The notes under the pieces are model-generated. The model did no database searches, was not told the DNA's origin, and was given only the letters and a program-made list of their open reading frames with translations. Both the position numbers and the translations under genes were made by a program. From Pseudomonadota bacterium (GTDB taxonomy: Bacteria > Pseudomonadota > Gammaproteobacteria > Burkholderiales > Thiobacteraceae): a stretch of 42,610 bases of DNA. This document shows positions 1 to 9,715 of this stretch, in pieces. Location of the stretch: assembly GCA_021812385.1 (NCBI GenBank), contig JAKANO010000022.1, forward strand, positions 1 through 42,610. The letters are read 5' to 3'. The first letter of the stretch is position 1. The number at the start of each line of letters is the position of its first letter.

Positions 1-1
1 C

Positions 2-473
2 AGCTGCCATGGCGTCACCGCCACCGGCAAGCCAGGCACGCATATTCCGACCACGGCGCAGTGCGATACCTGCCATCGCAACACCACGGCCTTTGCGCCG
101 GCTACCATGAGCCATAGCGGAACTACCGGACCGATCGCGACTGGCAATTGCGCAACCTGCCATAGTGGCGCCTATATTTCCGCGAATGCGCTCGCTAAAC
201 CGACGAACCATGTGTCTACCACGGCGCAGTGCGATACCTGTCATTCAAGCACGACCACTTTCTCAGGTGCCGTCTTTAATCATTCATTGGTCACACCGCC
301 GGTGGCCGGCCGTTGCTCTAGCTGCCATGGCGTCACTGCCACCGGCAAGCCAGGCACGCATATTCCAACCACGGCGCAGTGCGATACCTGCCATCGCAAC
401 ACCACGGCCTTTGCGCCGGCTACCATGAGCCATACCGGCACTACCGGACCGATCGCAACGGGCAACTGCGCGA
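2..473 (+). repeat. 318-bp-period tandem repeat inside the multiheme cytochrome gene
   Basis: The segment starting at base 2 recurs at base 320, a period of 318 bp (106 codons). Over the first roughly 115 bp the two copies differ at only two positions. Similarity then falls off gradually through about 155 and 473. Near-identity at the DNA level, silent sites included, points to recent duplication or gene conversion rather than selection on the protein alone. More copies may lie upstream of the window. Confidence 0.85.
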
Positions 474-796
474 CATGTCATAACGGCAGTTATGTTGCAG
501 TAAATGCCCAGGCCAAACCTAGCAACCATATACCGACGACCTTCCCTACGGGTATGCCCGGGAATGAATGTTCGCTGTGCCATACCAGCACATCTCAGTT
601 TAGTACTGAGAGGATGAACCACGGCTCTATGCAAACATCCTGCGTTACATGCCATGACTCAACATCACCCTATCTTGGAAACATGGAGAAGATAAATCGA
701 TCAAGGCATAATAATGCTGGTACGAAAGATTGCTCTTCTAGCGGCTGTCACAAACCCTTGGGTAGCAAAGGCAGCACTTATACAAATTGGGATTGA
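2..796 (+). CDS. multiheme c-type cytochrome, 3' part (5' end outside window)
   Basis: The reading frame is open from the window edge, so the start is missing; the stop is a TGA at 794-796. The visible 264 residues hold nine complete heme-binding motifs: eight CXXCH (CDTCH three times, CATCH twice, CSSCH, CSLCH, CVTCH) and a final CX4CH (CSSSGCH). A tenth motif is cut by the window edge. The protein is built from a tandem unit of about 106 residues with Thr/Ala/Gly-rich spacers and recurring MSH segments whose His may be distal heme ligands. This architecture is typical of large periplasmic or surface multiheme electron-transfer proteins. The next two genes encode an outer-membrane barrel protein and a cytochrome c maturation factor, which suggests a porin-cytochrome conduit for extracellular electron transfer, for example Fe(II) oxidation. 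Family membership within cytochrome c3-like or doubled-CXXCH proteins is inferred only from the motifs. Confidence 0.88.
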   Translation, partial: SCHGVTATGKPGTHIPTTAQCDTCHRNTTAFAPATMSHSGTTGPIATGNCATCHSGAYISANALAKPTNHVSTTAQCDTCHSSTTTFSGAVFNHSLVTPPVAGRCSSCHGVTATGKPGTHIPTTAQCDTCHRNTTAFAPATMSHTGTTGPIATGNCATCHNGSYVAVNAQAKPSNHIPTTFPTGMPGNECSLCHTSTSQFSTERMNHGSMQTSCVTCHDSTSPYLGNMEKINRSRHNNAGTKDCSSSGCHKPLGSKGSTYTNWD

Positions 797-887
797 TAGG
801 CGAGCGCATGGAAATTCAAATAAGCATCTTTAGATTTCTGCCATAACTACAATATGAAGCCAGCCAGTCTGGTACAAAATAATTTTC

Positions 888-3236
888 ATGAATCTATCTA
901 GACGTTTCAGCGCCTTATTTTTGGCAATCAATTTGCTCACCTTCTGCAATTTTGCAAAAGCGGAGTATTTGAATCATATTGAAGTTGTTCACGATGATGG
1001 CAACACGAATATCGTGATTCATTTCGATAAAAATGTTCTCTTTGAAAGACATTATCCACAGAAAGAAGCGAAGGTATTATTCCTGCGACTCCGACTGCTC
1101 GATCAACATCCCACCAATGAGGAAAAAAGCTTCGTCGAAGAAACCTTGCGTTTAAAACGAACTGATGGAATTCCAGGGGTTTCTGTCACTTACGCGAACA
1201 ACAATAATCAAGTGGTCGTCACTTTCTCTCGTCCGACTAAATATACTGTCCGGCCTGGTGACGACGGCCGTAGCATGGTAATTACACTAACGGATTTGAA
1301 AGAAAAAATAACAAAACCGTTGCTGCTCGAACCCAAGATAGCGCCCCCAGCAGCGACGCCACCAATACCCGCAACTCCTGAGCCAGCAGTTTCCAAAGGA
1401 ATTGCTCCGCCAGTCGTAAAAACACCTGCCGAGACAACCCCCCTCCCCGGAAAACCAGAACCATCTTCACCTGCACCAGCTTTAGCTCAGCCTCAGGCTC
1501 CAGTCGCGGCCCCGACGCGGTCGCCCGCTGAAATTGAACGTCTTGCAAAGGCACTCATGGAAGATGTTCAACGCTTGATCGCAGAAAAAAATTACGTGAC
1601 AGCGATCAACCACCTCAACCGTATCCTTAGTTTCCCGGCGAATGAACAAACGCAGTCTGCGCAGGCATTGATCGGGGAGGTCCGAGAGATGAATGGTGAG
1701 ATTGCAAAAGCGCGTGCGGAATATGAATCGTATCTGAAACTATATCCGAATGGATTGGAAGCTGCTCGAGTGCGGGAACATCTTGCTAAGTTGCCCAAAG
1801 GTGAAGTCAGGGTACGAAAACCTTTACCGAAGGAAGCCGGCCCCGCGCAATGGACTACGTTTGGAAACATATCAACGACCTATTACGGCGGAAGCTCGCT
1901 GATTGATACGACAACTGTTCTAAGCACGAATACAGTCAGCCAAAGTCGATTAGCGACCGTGGACCAGAAATCCCTGATTACCTCGATCAACCTGAATGCA
2001 CGACGCAGGGACGCCTTTTCAGATACGCGCATTGTGGTGCGGGATACCGATAACCATGACTCACTCAACTCTAATAGAAGCTATAACCGACTCTATTCTG
2101 CTTATATCGATCACAATGATAAAAGGATTGGGTATTACGTTCGGTTTGGCCGGCAGAATCCAAATGGAATCGGCGTGTTTGAGCGCTTCGATGGAGCGCA
2201 AGTAGGATACAACTTGAATCCTGAATGGCGCCTCAATGCCGTATATGGTGACGCAGTGGAATTCAACTCGCCGTATAAAAGAGAATTTTATGGTGCTAGT
2301 GTAGATTTTCTACCAGAACAAAGCGGTGTGCCCGGCGTGAGTCTGTATGCGCTCAATCAAACGTTGGATGGATTTGAAAATCGACGCGCCCTGGGAACTG
2401 AAGTCCGTTATTTTGACGGCCATATCAATGCCTATGGAACACTCGATTATGATGTTTTGTATAAAGACATCAATGTTGCACTGCTTCAAGGGAACTATCT
2501 GTCTGATGCCGGCACGAACTATTTTGCGGTATATGACCGGCGCCGTGCGCCTTCTTTCGGTCTCACAAACGCCTTACTTGCAGCGCCTGGTTTAAGCCTT
2601 CAACAAATAATAACAGCGCAGGGAATAGCCCTAACGAGAGATCAAGCCAAAGCACTAGCGGCCATATCCAGCTCACTCTCTTTTGGCTTTACACACCCGC
2701 TTACCCAGGATTTACAAGTGGGCGCAGATTATCGTCTATCAGAGATTACTAGCACGCAACCCGTCACGGCATCAATTCCTATCAGCCTAATCGGTACCTG
2801 CGTCGGCACGATTGACCCCACCAATGTGGACAATTGCCTGTTCGATACGGCTTCCCAGCAAGCGAGTGGGCTCAATCACGCAATCAGTTTTCAAGTTTCA
2901 AAAAACAACCTGTTCGTAACTAACGCCGTGGGAATTTCAAGCGCCAGCTTCATCAAAGCCCCCGGCTTATCCGGCCAGTCGTACTCACTAGGCTATGTTT
3001 TGCCTATTGGCCAGTGGCGCATCGATACCAACCTCCGCTATTACACACAAAAGGATAATTTGGGCACTAGTCTGAATAGACTTTCTCCCAATCTTAGGGT
3101 GTCTTATCAGTGGCGAGAGAGTTTATTTTTCGATGGTGAGATAGGCCGCGAGATTGCAAAAACAAATGGTACAACCCAAAGCGATCGAACCAAGCGGGAT
3201 TACTTCTCCGCAGGCGTGCGTTGGGAATTCCGCTGA
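888..3236 (+). CDS. secreted AMIN-like/TPR/outer-membrane beta-barrel protein
   Basis: A 782-residue protein. Residues 1-25 form a signal peptide with an AKA cleavage site. Residues about 26-140 are a beta-rich AMIN-like region, and about 145-215 a Pro/Ala/Thr-rich linker. Residues about 215-300 are helical and TPR-like (SPAEIERLAKALMEDVQRLI, then a second helical pair). From about 315 to the end there are alternating amphipathic beta-strands with many Tyr/Arg/Asp, finishing in WEFR, a near-canonical C-terminal aromatic barrel signal. The likely role is an outer-membrane pore whose periplasmic TPR part contacts partner proteins. It lies 91 bp after the multiheme cytochrome on the same strand, so it may be the porin that sheathes that cytochrome. 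An alternative is a polysaccharide-export type TPR-barrel protein. No family name can be assigned with certainty. Confidence 0.7.
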   Translation: MNLSRRFSALFLAINLLTFCNFAKAEYLNHIEVVHDDGNTNIVIHFDKNVLFERHYPQKEAKVLFLRLRLLDQHPTNEEKSFVEETLRLKRTDGIPGVSVTYANNNNQVVVTFSRPTKYTVRPGDDGRSMVITLTDLKEKITKPLLLEPKIAPPAATPPIPATPEPAVSKGIAPPVVKTPAETTPLPGKPEPSSPAPALAQPQAPVAAPTRSPAEIERLAKALMEDVQRLIAEKNYVTAINHLNRILSFPANEQTQSAQALIGEVREMNGEIAKARAEYESYLKLYPNGLEAARVREHLAKLPKGEVRVRKPLPKEAGPAQWTTFGNISTTYYGGSSLIDTTTVLSTNTVSQSRLATVDQKSLITSINLNARRRDAFSDTRIVVRDTDNHDSLNSNRSYNRLYSAYIDHNDKRIGYYVRFGRQNPNGIGVFERFDGAQVGYNLNPEWRLNAVYGDAVEFNSPYKREFYGASVDFLPEQSGVPGVSLYALNQTLDGFENRRALGTEVRYFDGHINAYGTLDYDVLYKDINVALLQGNYLSDAGTNYFAVYDRRRAPSFGLTNALLAAPGLSLQQIITAQGIALTRDQAKALAAISSSLSFGFTHPLTQDLQVGADYRLSEITSTQPVTASIPISLIGTCVGTIDPTNVDNCLFDTASQQASGLNHAISFQVSKNNLFVTNAVGISSASFIKAPGLSGQSYSLGYVLPIGQWRIDTNLRYYTQKDNLGTSLNRLSPNLRVSYQWRESLFFDGEIGREIAKTNGTTQSDRTKRDYFSAGVRWEFR

Positions 3237-3381
3237 ACGCAGATTAGAAGTGGCTTTTCAGCATGCCAAATGTGGGCAACCATTTTTCCCCCTAATATTT
3301 ACCTATCCGGTTGCGTTTCCTATTGAACAATTCTTCGCCAAAATCAGCGCTAGAACCACTACATAATTTAAAGGATTCACA

Positions 3382-4590
3382 ATGGCAATTGTATTACTCG
3401 TCATCGCAATACTGCTTTTAATTTGGCTTATATTCGGAGGACGATTGCTTTCGAATCGACGTGACAATGCAATCAGTGCTCAATTACGCGCACTGTTGCA
3501 AGCCCGCGACGAAGGCAGCGTGAACGAAGAAGAATTTCTGCGCCGGCAGTCGGCATTACATGCCGCATTGCTTGCACCTAAGCCGACTCCTAATCGCAAG
3601 TACTTGGGATTGGGCGCAATCCTTATGCTAGTCGTTGCTGCCGGTATTTATAAATGGCAAAACAAACCACCAGAAAAATTTGAATCTCAACCTATAGAAT
3701 TAAATTCCGCCGGGCCACTCGATACGCATTTCGGAACAGCCTCAAGCGAGCCCAAACAAACGAATATCGGCGGAGATCTGCATGTCATGGTCAAACGCCT
3801 TGCGGATAAAATGGCCAAAAATCCGGGCGACTCAGAAGGTTGGTTACTGTTGGCGCGCACCTATACTGAAATAAACCAAATGAAGGAAGCCTCGTCCGCC
3901 TATGCCAAGGCTGCCGCACTCTTACCGCCAAATGCATCACTATTTGCGGACTGGGCCAATGCTTATGTAATGGCCAATAATGGAAAATGGGATGCGGAAG
4001 CGAAATTAATTGTTAAGCGTGCGCTTGAGGCTGATGCAAAGAATGTCAAAGCACTTTCGCTTGCCGGCACAGAAGCGTTTAGTCGTGCCGATTACAAGAC
4101 GGCGATCACCTATTGGAAGCGCATGCTGGCAGCTTCCGAGGCGGGGTCGATGGATGCAAAACTGGCTGAAGAAAATCTCCATGAATCCGAAGCGCTGCTC
4201 TCGGGCAAAAAGTCTACGACTGCAGGTGTAAGTCCGACAGGGCAATCTGCCGCGGGAGTTGAGGGTACCGTCACACTGGACGCCAAACTCAAAGCCCAGG
4301 CCGCCCCAACCGACACCGTATTCATTGTGGCCAGAGCCCCGGATGGAAGTAATCCGCCTTTAGCCGTTAAACGGCTAACGGTTTCCGATCTGCCTGCGCA
4401 TTTTGAGCTGGATGATTCAAGCGCAATGATTCCGAGCAGAACTCTCACCAAGTATTCGGAAGTCATTCTGATTGCACGCATCTCAAAATCAGGTCAAGCG
4501 GCACCAGCACCTGGCGATATAGAAGCCAAGCCAGTCACGGTGAAATTAGGCAGTCGCTCAGTGAAATTGAATTTGTCCTCGGTGCGCTAA
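3382..4590 (+). CDS. ccmI: cytochrome c maturation factor CcmI/CycH-like TPR protein
   Basis: A 402-residue inner-membrane protein with the CcmI layout. TM1 is at residues 2-19, followed by a short cytoplasmic helical segment with an EFLRRQ stretch, then TM2 at about 75-90. TPR repeats occupy about 125-275. The C-terminal periplasmic domain carries the family signature: VEGTVTL, then DTVFIVARA, PLAVKRLTVSDLP, ELDDSSAM and ARISKSGQA. CcmI binds apocytochrome c and passes it to the CcmFH heme lyase. The start follows an AAAGGA ribosome-binding site. The rest of a ccm operon is not here, so this is a stand-alone copy placed behind a multiheme cytochrome and its putative porin. It may be a dedicated chaperone for that cytochrome, which is inference. 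Confidence 0.85.
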   Translation: MAIVLLVIAILLLIWLIFGGRLLSNRRDNAISAQLRALLQARDEGSVNEEEFLRRQSALHAALLAPKPTPNRKYLGLGAILMLVVAAGIYKWQNKPPEKFESQPIELNSAGPLDTHFGTASSEPKQTNIGGDLHVMVKRLADKMAKNPGDSEGWLLLARTYTEINQMKEASSAYAKAAALLPPNASLFADWANAYVMANNGKWDAEAKLIVKRALEADAKNVKALSLAGTEAFSRADYKTAITYWKRMLAASEAGSMDAKLAEENLHESEALLSGKKSTTAGVSPTGQSAAGVEGTVTLDAKLKAQAAPTDTVFIVARAPDGSNPPLAVKRLTVSDLPAHFELDDSSAMIPSRTLTKYSEVILIARISKSGQAAPAPGDIEAKPVTVKLGSRSVKLNLSSVR

Positions 4591-4601
4591 GCTGCCGACT
4601 T

Positions 4602-5756
4602 CTAATTCAAACTCAACACAAACAAGCCGCCCTTTTTTGTCTGAACCAATACGCCGTCGGTCAATCCCACTGGCTGCGCGCGTATCGGGGAGCCATCCGT
4701 AGCAATCCTCGCCACAAAAGCGCCGTCTTCACGCGACAAGAAATGCACATAACCTTGCAAATCGGCCACGACCACATACCCGCGATAGATCAAGGGCGCG
4801 GATAGTTCTCGATTGGCAAGTTTGTCTTGCTTCCAAACATAAGCGCCACTGGTTTTGTCGAGTGCATGCACGGTGCCATTCACATCGGATACGTAAACAT
4901 TGCGAGCGTCTATTGCCATGCCGGCAATACTCGACATTTCACGCGCCCAGATTAAATTGCCCGATTGCGGTTCGAAACAAGCTACACGACCTTGGAATGC
5001 TACAGCGCACACCTCGCGTCCATCCGTCACAGGATTGCTGGTGACATCGGCGATGCGCTCTATCTCGGATACGCCCCGTGGCAAAGCCACTGAAGCTTCC
5101 CAGCCCAAGCCGCCCGTTTGCAGTTCCAGCGCCACCATTTTCCCGCCGCCAAACCCAGCGAACACGGCATTCTTATCGGTTAAAACTCCGCCATAACTGC
5201 GCACCGTCAATGCCGGTGTGTCGCGTTGATAAAGCCACTTACGGCTCCCATCTTTAGCGGAGAGCGCAAAAACCCTACCATCTCCGGAGCGTACAAGCAC
5301 TAAACCTTCTGATATTTGCGGTGCGCTTAATATCTCGCTTGAAACCCGTGCTTGCCACAATGCTTTACCGTTAAAGTCGTAGGCAAGTACATCCCCTTTG
5401 GAGGTACCGACAACCACCACGTTATCCGCGGCACCGACACCGCCAGTCAGCTTCTTCAGCGTATCAACACGCCAAATTTCCTTCAGCGTATCCGTGTCGA
5501 AGCGTGCGATCTTGCCATCATAGCTAGCTGCGAATACACCATCCTTGGTGAGTGCCGGGGTAAAAATACTGCCGACCGCGCTGCCAATATTTGCGTTAGC
5601 GCGCAATTTCACGTCAATAGCGGGATTAAATTGAACCAACGCTGCGGGGACTTGCTTAGGGCCGCTACTGCCGAATAAATCGTCCCACATATTGCCTACG
5701 GTCTGGCAACCGGCAAGCGTCATGAGCAAGAGGCTTGCTGTCAGTGCACGCTTCAT
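4602..5756 (-). CDS. bamB: outer-membrane assembly lipoprotein BamB
   Basis: A 384-residue lipoprotein with a lipobox (LAGC, Cys16) after a short signal peptide, followed by an eight-bladed beta-propeller of PQQ-like repeats, visible as recurring G-x-hydrophobic-x-ALD/AYD-x-x-(S/T)G blades. BamB is the non-essential scaffold of the BAM complex that inserts beta-barrel proteins into the outer membrane. Its ATG overlaps the stop of yfgM by four bases (ATGA), which implies translational coupling. In many proteobacteria der (engA) follows bamB. Here it does not: the convergent ccmI-like gene ends 11 bp away. Confidence 0.93.
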   Translation of the reverse strand: MKRALTASLLLMTLAGCQTVGNMWDDLFGSSGPKQVPAALVQFNPAIDVKLRANANIGSAVGSIFTPALTKDGVFAASYDGKIARFDTDTLKEIWRVDTLKKLTGGVGAADNVVVVGTSKGDVLAYDFNGKALWQARVSSEILSAPQISEGLVLVRSGDGRVFALSAKDGSRKWLYQRDTPALTVRSYGGVLTDKNAVFAGFGGGKMVALELQTGGLGWEASVALPRGVSEIERIADVTSNPVTDGREVCAVAFQGRVACFEPQSGNLIWAREMSSIAGMAIDARNVYVSDVNGTVHALDKTSGAYVWKQDKLANRELSAPLIYRGYVVVADLQGYVHFLSREDGAFVARIATDGSPIRAQPVGLTDGVLVQTKKGGLFVLSLN

Positions 5757-6388
5757 CCCTGCTCTCCTAGCGCATCCAGCTTGACCTGTAGGTAGCTTTT
5801 GAACGGCGTGTCTTTCGTTAGCGCTGCGATAGCCGCTTGATAAGCCACACGCGCATCCTTAGCATTGCCTTGCAGTGCGTACACATCGCCTTTCAGATCG
5901 TTGAACAAAGGATCAAATGCAGCATCGTGCTTTGCCTCAAGCTGCTTTAATGCCTCAGCGTAGTTTTTTTCGTCCACCAGCACAACGGCTAAACGCATGT
6001 GCGCAAGATCTTTGGATTGGTCTTGTTTGGCATGATCGATCACCCATTGATATTGGGCTTTGGCGCTCTTGGCATCGCCTGTTTCAAAGTTTGCCTTTGC
6101 CGCAAACATGGCGGCATCGACTGCATAGGCCGTTCGCGGATACTTATCGATGATTTGTCCGGCGACTCCGCGAATTCCCTTTACATTGTTGGTCGATAAT
6201 TCCTTGCGCAATACATCGAATAAGGCTGACGCCTCGTTCGACTGGCGCGCCTGATAGCTTTGCCAGCCATTCCAGCCCACGACGCTCAATACAAAGGCAG
6301 CCAATAGCATGGTGACTTTGTTGCCATGCTGCTTCCACCAGGCTTTAAGTTCGTCGACTTGTTCTTGTTCTTCTAAATCTAATGCCAT
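5753..6388 (-). CDS. yfgM: YfgM-family TPR membrane protein (SecYEG-associated)
   Basis: A 211-residue protein starting MALDLEEQEQ, with one TM helix at residues about 26-44 and a periplasmic TPR domain behind it. YfgM is an ancillary SecYEG subunit that works with the chaperone PpiD in handing over exported proteins. An in-frame TTG at 6403 would overlap the hisS stop. The ATG at 6388 is preferred because GAGGAG lies at the right distance before it and the family normally begins with this peptide. The gene sits between hisS and bamB, the usual position, and overlaps bamB by four bases. Confidence 0.88.
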   Translation of the reverse strand: MALDLEEQEQVDELKAWWKQHGNKVTMLLAAFVLSVVGWNGWQSYQARQSNEASALFDVLRKELSTNNVKGIRGVAGQIIDKYPRTAYAVDAAMFAAKANFETGDAKSAKAQYQWVIDHAKQDQSKDLAHMRLAVVLVDEKNYAEALKQLEAKHDAAFDPLFNDLKGDVYALQGNAKDARVAYQAAIAALTKDTPFKSYLQVKLDALGEQG

Positions 6389-6399
6389 TTCCGCTCTCC

Positions 6400-7668
6400 T
6401 CAATCCACTGAATGACGCACCATCGCCGCGACTTGCGCGATAGGCACTGATATTTGCTCGGCTTGCGCCCGTAACGATTTCAAACTGACCACGCCCGCAT
6501 TTACTTCATCATCACCAATAATGATCGCGAAACGCGCGCCGCTGGCATCGGCCTTTTTCATTTGCGACTTGAAGCTGCCGCCGCCGCAGTGTAGAACAAG
6601 CTGCAATCCGGTATCGCGTAATTGTTCGGCAGCAGTCAAAGCAAAACGCTGCGCTTGCTCGCCGGAATGTACGATATAAAGATCGGGAACATGCACTGTC
6701 GGCAAGCTTCCTTGCGCTTCCATCAACGCCAACAGGCGTTCCACGCCCATGGCAAAGCCGCAGGCCGGCGTAGGCTTGCCGCCTAATTGTTCCACCAATC
6801 CATCATAGCGTCCGCCGGCGCATACAGTACCTTGGCTCCCGAGTTGATCCGTCACCCACTCGAACACCGTGAAGTTGTAATAGTCCAGCCCGCGCACCAA
6901 GCGCGGGTTGATGCTGTAACTAACATCCGCCACGCGCAGCATGGCTTGCAATTCTTCAAAGTGTTTCAGCGAGGTCTCGTCCAAATCGTCCAGTAGCTTG
7001 GGCGCCGCGGCGATCAAGTCCTGCAAAGCAGGATTTTTACTATCGAGAATACGCAGCGGATTACTATGCAGCCTGCGCTTCGCATCCTCATCGAGCAAGG
7101 CTTGGTGGCCTTCCAGATAATGAATCAGGCGTGTACGATGCCGCGCCCGGTCTTCGCTGGTGCCCAGGGTATTAATTTGCAGCTGAATCCCGCTAATCCC
7201 CAATTGCTTCCACAAGCGCGCGCCCATCAAGATGTGCTCGACATCCATATCCGGACCGACGAAGCCCAGCGATTCGATCCCGACTTGGTGAAACTGGCGA
7301 TAGCGCCCTTTCTGCGGGCGCTCATGGCGAAACATAGGACCGCTATAAAACAAGCGTTGCTGAGTGTTGAACAACAAATTATGTTCCAATGCCGCACGCA
7401 CGCAGGACGCCGTGCCTTCCGGACGCAGCGTCAAGCTTTCGCCATTCAGCGCATCGCTCCACGTGTACATTTCCTTTTCGACGATATCCGTCACTTCGCC
7501 GATGGCGCGCTTGAATAAGCCCGTCGGTTCAACGATCGGCATGCGTATTTCACGATAGCCATAGGCGCGCAACCAATCGCGCACGACCTGTTCGAAATGC
7601 TGCCACAGCGGCGTTTGCTCCGGCAGGATGTCGTTCATGCCACGGATAGCTTGTAGGGTCTTACTCAT
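6400..7668 (-). CDS. hisS: histidyl-tRNA synthetase
   Basis: A 422-residue class II aminoacyl-tRNA synthetase of normal length. The N-terminal IRGMNDILP is diagnostic. Motif 2 is seen as [20 protein letters not shown] and the histidine-binding region as [13 protein letters not shown]. The [15 protein letters not shown] segment and motif 3 ([10 protein letters not shown]) follow, with the C-terminal anticodon-binding domain from about residue 325. It charges tRNA-His. It heads the hisS-yfgM-bamB group and is separated from the upstream ispG by 50 bp, which hold a short ACGGC/GCCGT inverted repeat but no T-run, so read-through from ispG is likely. Confidence 0.97.
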   Translation of the reverse strand: MSKTLQAIRGMNDILPEQTPLWQHFEQVVRDWLRAYGYREIRMPIVEPTGLFKRAIGEVTDIVEKEMYTWSDALNGESLTLRPEGTASCVRAALEHNLLFNTQQRLFYSGPMFRHERPQKGRYRQFHQVGIESLGFVGPDMDVEHILMGARLWKQLGISGIQLQINTLGTSEDRARHRTRLIHYLEGHQALLDEDAKRRLHSNPLRILDSKNPALQDLIAAAPKLLDDLDETSLKHFEELQAMLRVADVSYSINPRLVRGLDYYNFTVFEWVTDQLGSQGTVCAGGRYDGLVEQLGGKPTPACGFAMGVERLLALMEAQGSLPTVHVPDLYIVHSGEQAQRFALTAAEQLRDTGLQLVLHCGGGSFKSQMKKADASGARFAIIIGDDEVNAGVVSLKSLRAQAEQISVPIAQVAAMVRHSVD

Positions 7669-7718
7669 GGATGATGCACACGGCTTTAGCCGTTTGTTCC
7701 TTAGATTTGTTGCGCGCC

Positions 7719-8840
7719 CTAACCGATGGCTTTAATGGGGATGGTGCCGCCGTTCGCGGAATCTTTCGCGGCGGCGATTTTGGCGCGCACTTGACGCTCC
7801 AATTCATCGACCAATTCCGCTTCGGTCACTTTGTGACTGGGTTTGCCATCCACGTACAGCAAATTGGGTTGCCCGCCCGCAAGACCGATATCGGCTTCGC
7901 GCGCTTCACCGGGCCCGTTCACCACACAACCAATGACGGCCAAATCCAGCGGCTCTAAAATATCCTCTAAGCGTGCTTCCAGCAGATTGACGGTGCGAAT
8001 CACATCGAACTCCTGGCGCGAACAAGAAGGGCAAGCAATAATATTCACGCCTTTATTACGCAAATGCAGGCTCTTCAAAATATCGAAACCCACGCGCACT
8101 TCTTCCACAGGATCGGCCGCCAAAGAAATCCGGATCGTGTCGCCGATGCCTTCCGCCAATAACATGCCCAGTCCGATCGACGACTTCACCGCGCCGGAAC
8201 GAAAACCACCCGCTTCGGTAATCCCCAAATGCAACGGCTGCTCAATCTTTTGCGCGAGTAAGCGATACGCCTCCACCGCCATGAACACATCCGAGGCTTT
8301 GACGCTCACCTTGAAATCGTGAAAATTCAAGCGATCGAGAATTTCAACATGGCGCAACGCCGACTCTACAAGCGCTTCAGGGGTCGGCTCGCCATATTTT
8401 TTCTGCAAATCTTTTTCCAAGGAGCCGGCATTGACGCCAATGCGAATTGGAATACCGTGATCCTTGGCCGATTGCACCACCGCCTGCACCCGGTCATCAC
8501 GGCCAATATTGCCCGGGTTAATGCGCAAGCAATCCGCACCCAGTTCGGCGACACGCAGAGCGATTTTGTAGTCAAAATGAATATCGGTGATCAACGGAAC
8601 CGGGGAGCGTTTTCTGATCAGCCCAAACGCTTCGGCCGCTTCCATGCTGGGGATCGAAACCCGCACAAGATCCGCGCCGACTTTTACCGCGCGTTCGATT
8701 TGCGCCACGGTCGCATCCACATCGGTGGTCTCGGTATTGGTCATGGTCTGCACCGAAATTGGCGCATCGCCGCCGATCAGCACCGAACCAACTTTAATTT
8801 GACGGCTTTTGCGGCGCGAAATGTGGTGAGCGTGCAACAT
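7719..8840 (-). CDS. ispG: 4-hydroxy-3-methylbut-2-enyl diphosphate synthase (flavodoxin/ferredoxin)
   Basis: A 373-residue IspG (GcpE), catalysing the penultimate step of the MEP isoprenoid pathway with a [4Fe-4S] cluster. The TIM-barrel part contains VQTMTNT near the start, LRINPGNIG and [10 protein letters not shown]. The cluster ligands are in ACPSC (two Cys) and [12 protein letters not shown] (third Cys), followed by the usual ADIGLAGG. This is the short bacterial form without the large insert seen in plants. It starts two bases downstream of the rodZ stop, so it is co-transcribed with rodZ and pilF. Confidence 0.96.
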   Translation of the reverse strand: MLHAHHISRRKSRQIKVGSVLIGGDAPISVQTMTNTETTDVDATVAQIERAVKVGADLVRVSIPSMEAAEAFGLIRKRSPVPLITDIHFDYKIALRVAELGADCLRINPGNIGRDDRVQAVVQSAKDHGIPIRIGVNAGSLEKDLQKKYGEPTPEALVESALRHVEILDRLNFHDFKVSVKASDVFMAVEAYRLLAQKIEQPLHLGITEAGGFRSGAVKSSIGLGMLLAEGIGDTIRISLAADPVEEVRVGFDILKSLHLRNKGVNIIACPSCSRQEFDVIRTVNLLEARLEDILEPLDLAVIGCVVNGPGEAREADIGLAGGQPNLLYVDGKPSHKVTEAELVDELERQVRAKIAAAKDSANGGTIPIKAIG

Positions 8841-8842
8841 AC

Positions 8843-9715
8843 CTACTCCAATGTGAAACGTGCGACGTTGACTTTAGTGAATGGGGTAAGGACAAAGGGC
8901 TTGCCATTATAGGCAATTCTTACTTGCTCCGCATTGCCAACCACCACGGATAATGGCGGCATCCCTTGTACGACTTGCTCCTCGCCACGCCGATTTAACT
9001 TGGAAAAGACAATCTTTCCGGATTTGTCGCGGATTTCAACCCAGGCATCCCCGTCAAAGTTCATCTGCACATTGGCTGAGCCATGCGTCGCGATTGTTGG
9101 CGACGTGGGCACAGGCTTTTCAGGTGCAATGGCCGCTGTAACTTGTGTCCCGGACGCAGCGCCAGGTGCAATATGCTGCAATACCGCTTGCGGTGGGGGC
9201 AGCGTCACGGGGGCATCAACCACCGGCTTAGGCGCCATGCTGGCCGTAGCGCTGGCTGGCTTAACCCGTTTGGGTGCCACCTCGTCTTCATGCAATGCCA
9301 AGTAAACCAGCAGCGGTGACACCAGCAGCAGTAGCAACAAAACGGCGAGATACCATAACCATTTCGGCGCGGTTTTGCGTGGAAAAGGAATTTGCTCGGC
9401 CCTGCGCTCAATTTGCGATTGCTCTAGCCGGGGCCGGCAACGTTCGTAAGCTTCGAGAAACGCTTCCGGTTCGGACTGGACAACCCGCGCATAATTTCGA
9501 ACAAAACCGCGAACGAAGGTATTGCCCGGCAGATCATCGAAGCGGTTCTCTTCCAATGCTTGCACCTGACGCAAGGCAAGACGCAATTGCCGCGCCAAGT
9601 CGGCGGCAGATAAGTTACAACGCTCGCGCGCGGCAATCAGGAGTTCCCCTAACATTGGCAACTTCGGCAGATCCGCATCGACCGGCACTTCCAACGGTTG
9701 AACTTCCTCGTTCAT
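8843..9715 (-). CDS. rodZ: RodZ-like cytoskeletal membrane protein
   Basis: A 290-residue protein. The N-terminal Xre-type helix-turn-helix (about residues 20-85, with [10 protein letters not shown] and the [11 protein letters not shown] signature) binds MreB in RodZ proteins. A TM helix lies at about 118-140. A Pro/Ala/Val-rich periplasmic linker follows, then a C-terminal beta domain (about 210-290; [23 protein letters not shown]) of the DUF4115 type. RodZ links MreB to the rod-shape elongasome. The ATG overlaps the pilF stop by four bases, and the pilF-rodZ-ispG-hisS order is the common proteobacterial one. Confidence 0.9.
   Translation of the reverse strand: MNEEVQPLEVPVDADLPKLPMLGELLIAARERCNLSAADLARQLRLALRQVQALEENRFDDLPGNTFVRGFVRNYARVVQSEPEAFLEAYERCRPRLEQSQIERRAEQIPFPRKTAPKWLWYLAVLLLLLLVSPLLVYLALHEDEVAPKRVKPASATASMAPKPVVDAPVTLPPPQAVLQHIAPGAASGTQVTAAIAPEKPVPTSPTIATHGSANVQMNFDGDAWVEIRDKSGKIVFSKLNRRGEEQVVQGMPPLSVVVGNAEQVRIAYNGKPFVLTPFTKVNVARFTLE

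Noticed and set aside
3154..3366. 70-codon open frame overlapping the end of the barrel gene
   Set aside because: It has no ribosome-binding site, overlaps a well-supported gene and shows no recognisable motif.
7066..7518. 150-codon open frame opposite hisS
   Set aside because: hisS is complete and conserved; the opposite frame is a shadow.
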